A DNA stretch of 13,570 nt from CANKHA01 sp035699705 (GTDB taxonomy: Bacteria > Pseudomonadota > Alphaproteobacteria > Rhizobiales > Xanthobacteraceae). A program made the translations under genes and the position numbers. The stretch is taken from the NCBI GenBank assembly GCA_035699705.1, contig DASSPI010000043.1:1-13570 (forward strand). Direction: 5' to 3'. The notes under the pieces were generated by a model that ran no database searches, was not told the DNA's origin, and saw nothing but the letters and a program-made list of their open reading frames with translations. Shown one piece after another: positions 12,478-13,570 of the stretch. The first letter of the stretch is position 1. Each line of letters opens with the position of its first letter.

Positions 12478-13570
12478 CAGCGTGGCCGCGAAGGCCGCGG
12501 GCCGCGGCTGCGGTCGGGCCGGCGCGGCTTGCCGCGGTGCTTCTTGGCGGCGGGGCGCTCGGGCTTCTCGGTGCGGGTGCGGGTGACGGGGATGGCCCGT
12601 CCGCGGCGGTCCGCGATGGTGTCGCTGCGCGTGATGCGCTTGGGCTCGGTCTTTGCCCCGTCACCCTGAGGTGGCCGCGCCTTCGCGCGGCCCTCGAAGG
12701 ATGAACGGCCGTGCCAAGGCGCTTCCGGGGCCGTCGCCCTTCGAGGCCCGGCGGCTTTGCCGCCTCGCACCTCGGGATGAAGGGGAGACGATGGTTGTGT
12801 TCCGCCCCGTTCCAGCAGCGGCCCCTCGAAATCCGCGCCCGCCAGCGCCGCGATGCGTTCGCCGAGCTGGTCGCGCAGCATGCGCGTGCGCACTTCCTCC
12901 ACGGCGCCCTCGCGCATTTCAGCGAGCTGGAACGGGCCGTAGGAAATCCGGATCAGCCGGTTCACCTGCAGCCCGAGATGCTCCAGCACATTGCGCACTT
13001 CGCGGTTCTTGCCTTCGCGGATGGCAAAGGTAAGCCAGATATTGGCGCCTTGTTCGCGGTCGAGAGTGGCTTCGACGGCGCCATAGCGCACGCCCGCGAT
13101 CTCCACCCCGTGACGTAGGGCGTCGAGCTCGGGCTGGGCGACGCGGCCATGCGCGCGCACCCGGTAGCGCCGCAGCCAGCCGGTCTCGGGCAGTTCCAGC
13201 ACGCGCGCCAGCCCGCCGTCATTCGTGAGCAGCAACAGCCCTTCGGTGTTGAGATCGAGCCGGCCGACGCTGATCAGCCGCGGAAGATTCTTCGGCAGCG
13301 CGCCGAAAATGGTGGGACGGCCTTCCGGATCGCTGTTGGTCGTCACCAGCCCGCGCGGCTTGTAATAGAGGAAGAGTCGGGTGCGCTCGCGCTGCGGAAG
13401 CGGCGCACCGTCGACCATGATCCGGTCGGACGCACGGACATTGAGCGCGGGCGAGGTGATGACCGCGCCATTGACGCTCACGCGGCCCTCGGTGATCCAC
13501 TGTTCGGCCTCTCGGCGCGAGCACAACCCGGCGCGAGCGATCACCTTGGCCACGCGCTCAGCGGATTTGC
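12477..13570 (-). CDS. rluB: rRNA pseudouridine synthase RluB-like (5' end outside window)
   Basis: The frame continues past the window edge (residues KSAER precede the GTG at 13553), so the true start is upstream and the N-terminus is incomplete. An S4 RNA-binding domain opens the visible part (VAKVIARAGLCSRREAE, EGRVSVNG). The synthase domain carries the catalytic Asp in SVGRLDLNTEGLLLLTNDG (Asp100 counting from 13553), preceded by FLYYKPRGLVTT. The RluB/RluF group forms pseudouridine in 23S rRNA; position 2605 is typical for RluB. After about residue 245 comes a tail of roughly 110 residues, rich in Arg, Pro and Lys and probably disordered. Residues about 258-298 are translated from an inverted pair of palindromic repeats. 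rsmD follows with a one-base overlap. RluB rather than RsuA or RluE rests on length and context. Confidence 0.9.
   Translation of the reverse strand, partial: KSAERVAKVIARAGLCSRREAEQWITEGRVSVNGAVITSPALNVRASDRIMVDGAPLPQRERTRLFLYYKPRGLVTTNSDPEGRPTIFGALPKNLPRLISVGRLDLNTEGLLLLTNDGGLARVLELPETGWLRRYRVRAHGRVAQPELDALRHGVEIAGVRYGAVEATLDREQGANIWLTFAIREGKNREVRNVLEHLGLQVNRLIRISYGPFQLAEMREGAVEEVRTRMLRDQLGERIAALAGADFEGPLLERGGTQPSSPLHPEVRGGKAAGPRRATAPEAPWHGRSSFEGRAKARPPQGDGAKTEPKRITRSDTIADRRGRAIPVTRTRTEKPERPAAKKHRGKPRRPDRSRGPRPSRPR
12661..12783. repeat. Inverted pair of palindromic repeats inside rluB
   Basis: Unit A (12661-12704) has the stem GGCCGCGC/GCGCGGCC with loop CTTC, flanked by TCACCCTGAGGTG and CTCGAAGGATGA. 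Unit B (12736-12783) is the same element inverted: CCCTTCGAGGCC, stem GGCGGC/GCCGCC with loop TTT, then CACCTCGGGATGAAGG. The spacer is itself bounded by ACGGCC (12705-12710) and GGCCGT (12729-12734), so the whole block is one large imperfect palindrome. Elements with CCTGAGG...CTCGAAGGATGA ends are, from memory, common between genes in Bradyrhizobium-like genomes; here the pair lies within a coding region. Confidence 0.85.

Overview
The window comes from a GC-rich alphaproteobacterial chromosome. It is most likely a Hyphomicrobiales (Rhizobiales) member close to the Nitrobacteraceae/Xanthobacteraceae. I infer this from gene content, from protein features (IleRS with a decayed C-terminal zinc knuckle, an endonuclease-type MutL, RluB with a long basic tail) and from the kinds of intergenic palindromes present. 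No species can be named from sequence reading alone.

Layout, left to right. (1) Positions 2-6346, plus strand: the 3' two thirds of ileS, a small GIY-YIG nuclease gene, lspA, a secreted protein with a BamF/DUF3035-like segment, and two M16 peptidase-family genes that overlap at GTGA. This is an envelope-biogenesis and proteolysis block: LspA matures lipoproteins, the M16 pair is probably a periplasmic catalytic/non-catalytic heterodimer, and the protein between them may belong to outer-membrane assembly. (2) Positions 6343-6504: two long hairpin repeats in tandem. (3) Positions 6576-10222, plus strand: pgi (glycolysis), arfB (ribosome rescue) and mutL (mismatch repair with its own nuclease site). 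(4) Positions 10312-11842: four small genes of unknown or poorly known role. Two are on the plus strand (an Arg-rich repeat protein and a ribbon-helix-helix-like protein). Two are on the minus strand (a four-helix membrane protein and a basic 99-residue protein). A bidirectional hairpin separates the converging pairs, and two or three of the genes have upstream matches to the alphaproteobacterial EcfG general-stress promoter. (5) Positions 11923-13570, minus strand: rluB (5' end outside the window) and rsmD, overlapping by one base, both acting on rRNA.

The most notable feature is repeat biology. Three unrelated palindrome families occur in 13.6 kb. One family brackets the lower-GC GIY-YIG gene as an inverted pair, forming a self-contained unit of about 376 bp between ileS and lspA, which are commonly adjacent. 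Its right end supplies the leader of lspA. A second family forms a tandem pair of hairpins whose first bases complete the stop codon of the second M16 gene. A third lies as an inverted pair inside the rluB reading frame and is translated as part of its disordered tail. The GIY-YIG/palindrome unit resembles in architecture the REP plus RAYT-transposase modules of gammaproteobacteria, but with a different nuclease; that comparison is inference.

No tRNA, rRNA, CRISPR array, insertion-sequence transposase or phage gene was seen. No gene-free stretch exceeds 300 bases.
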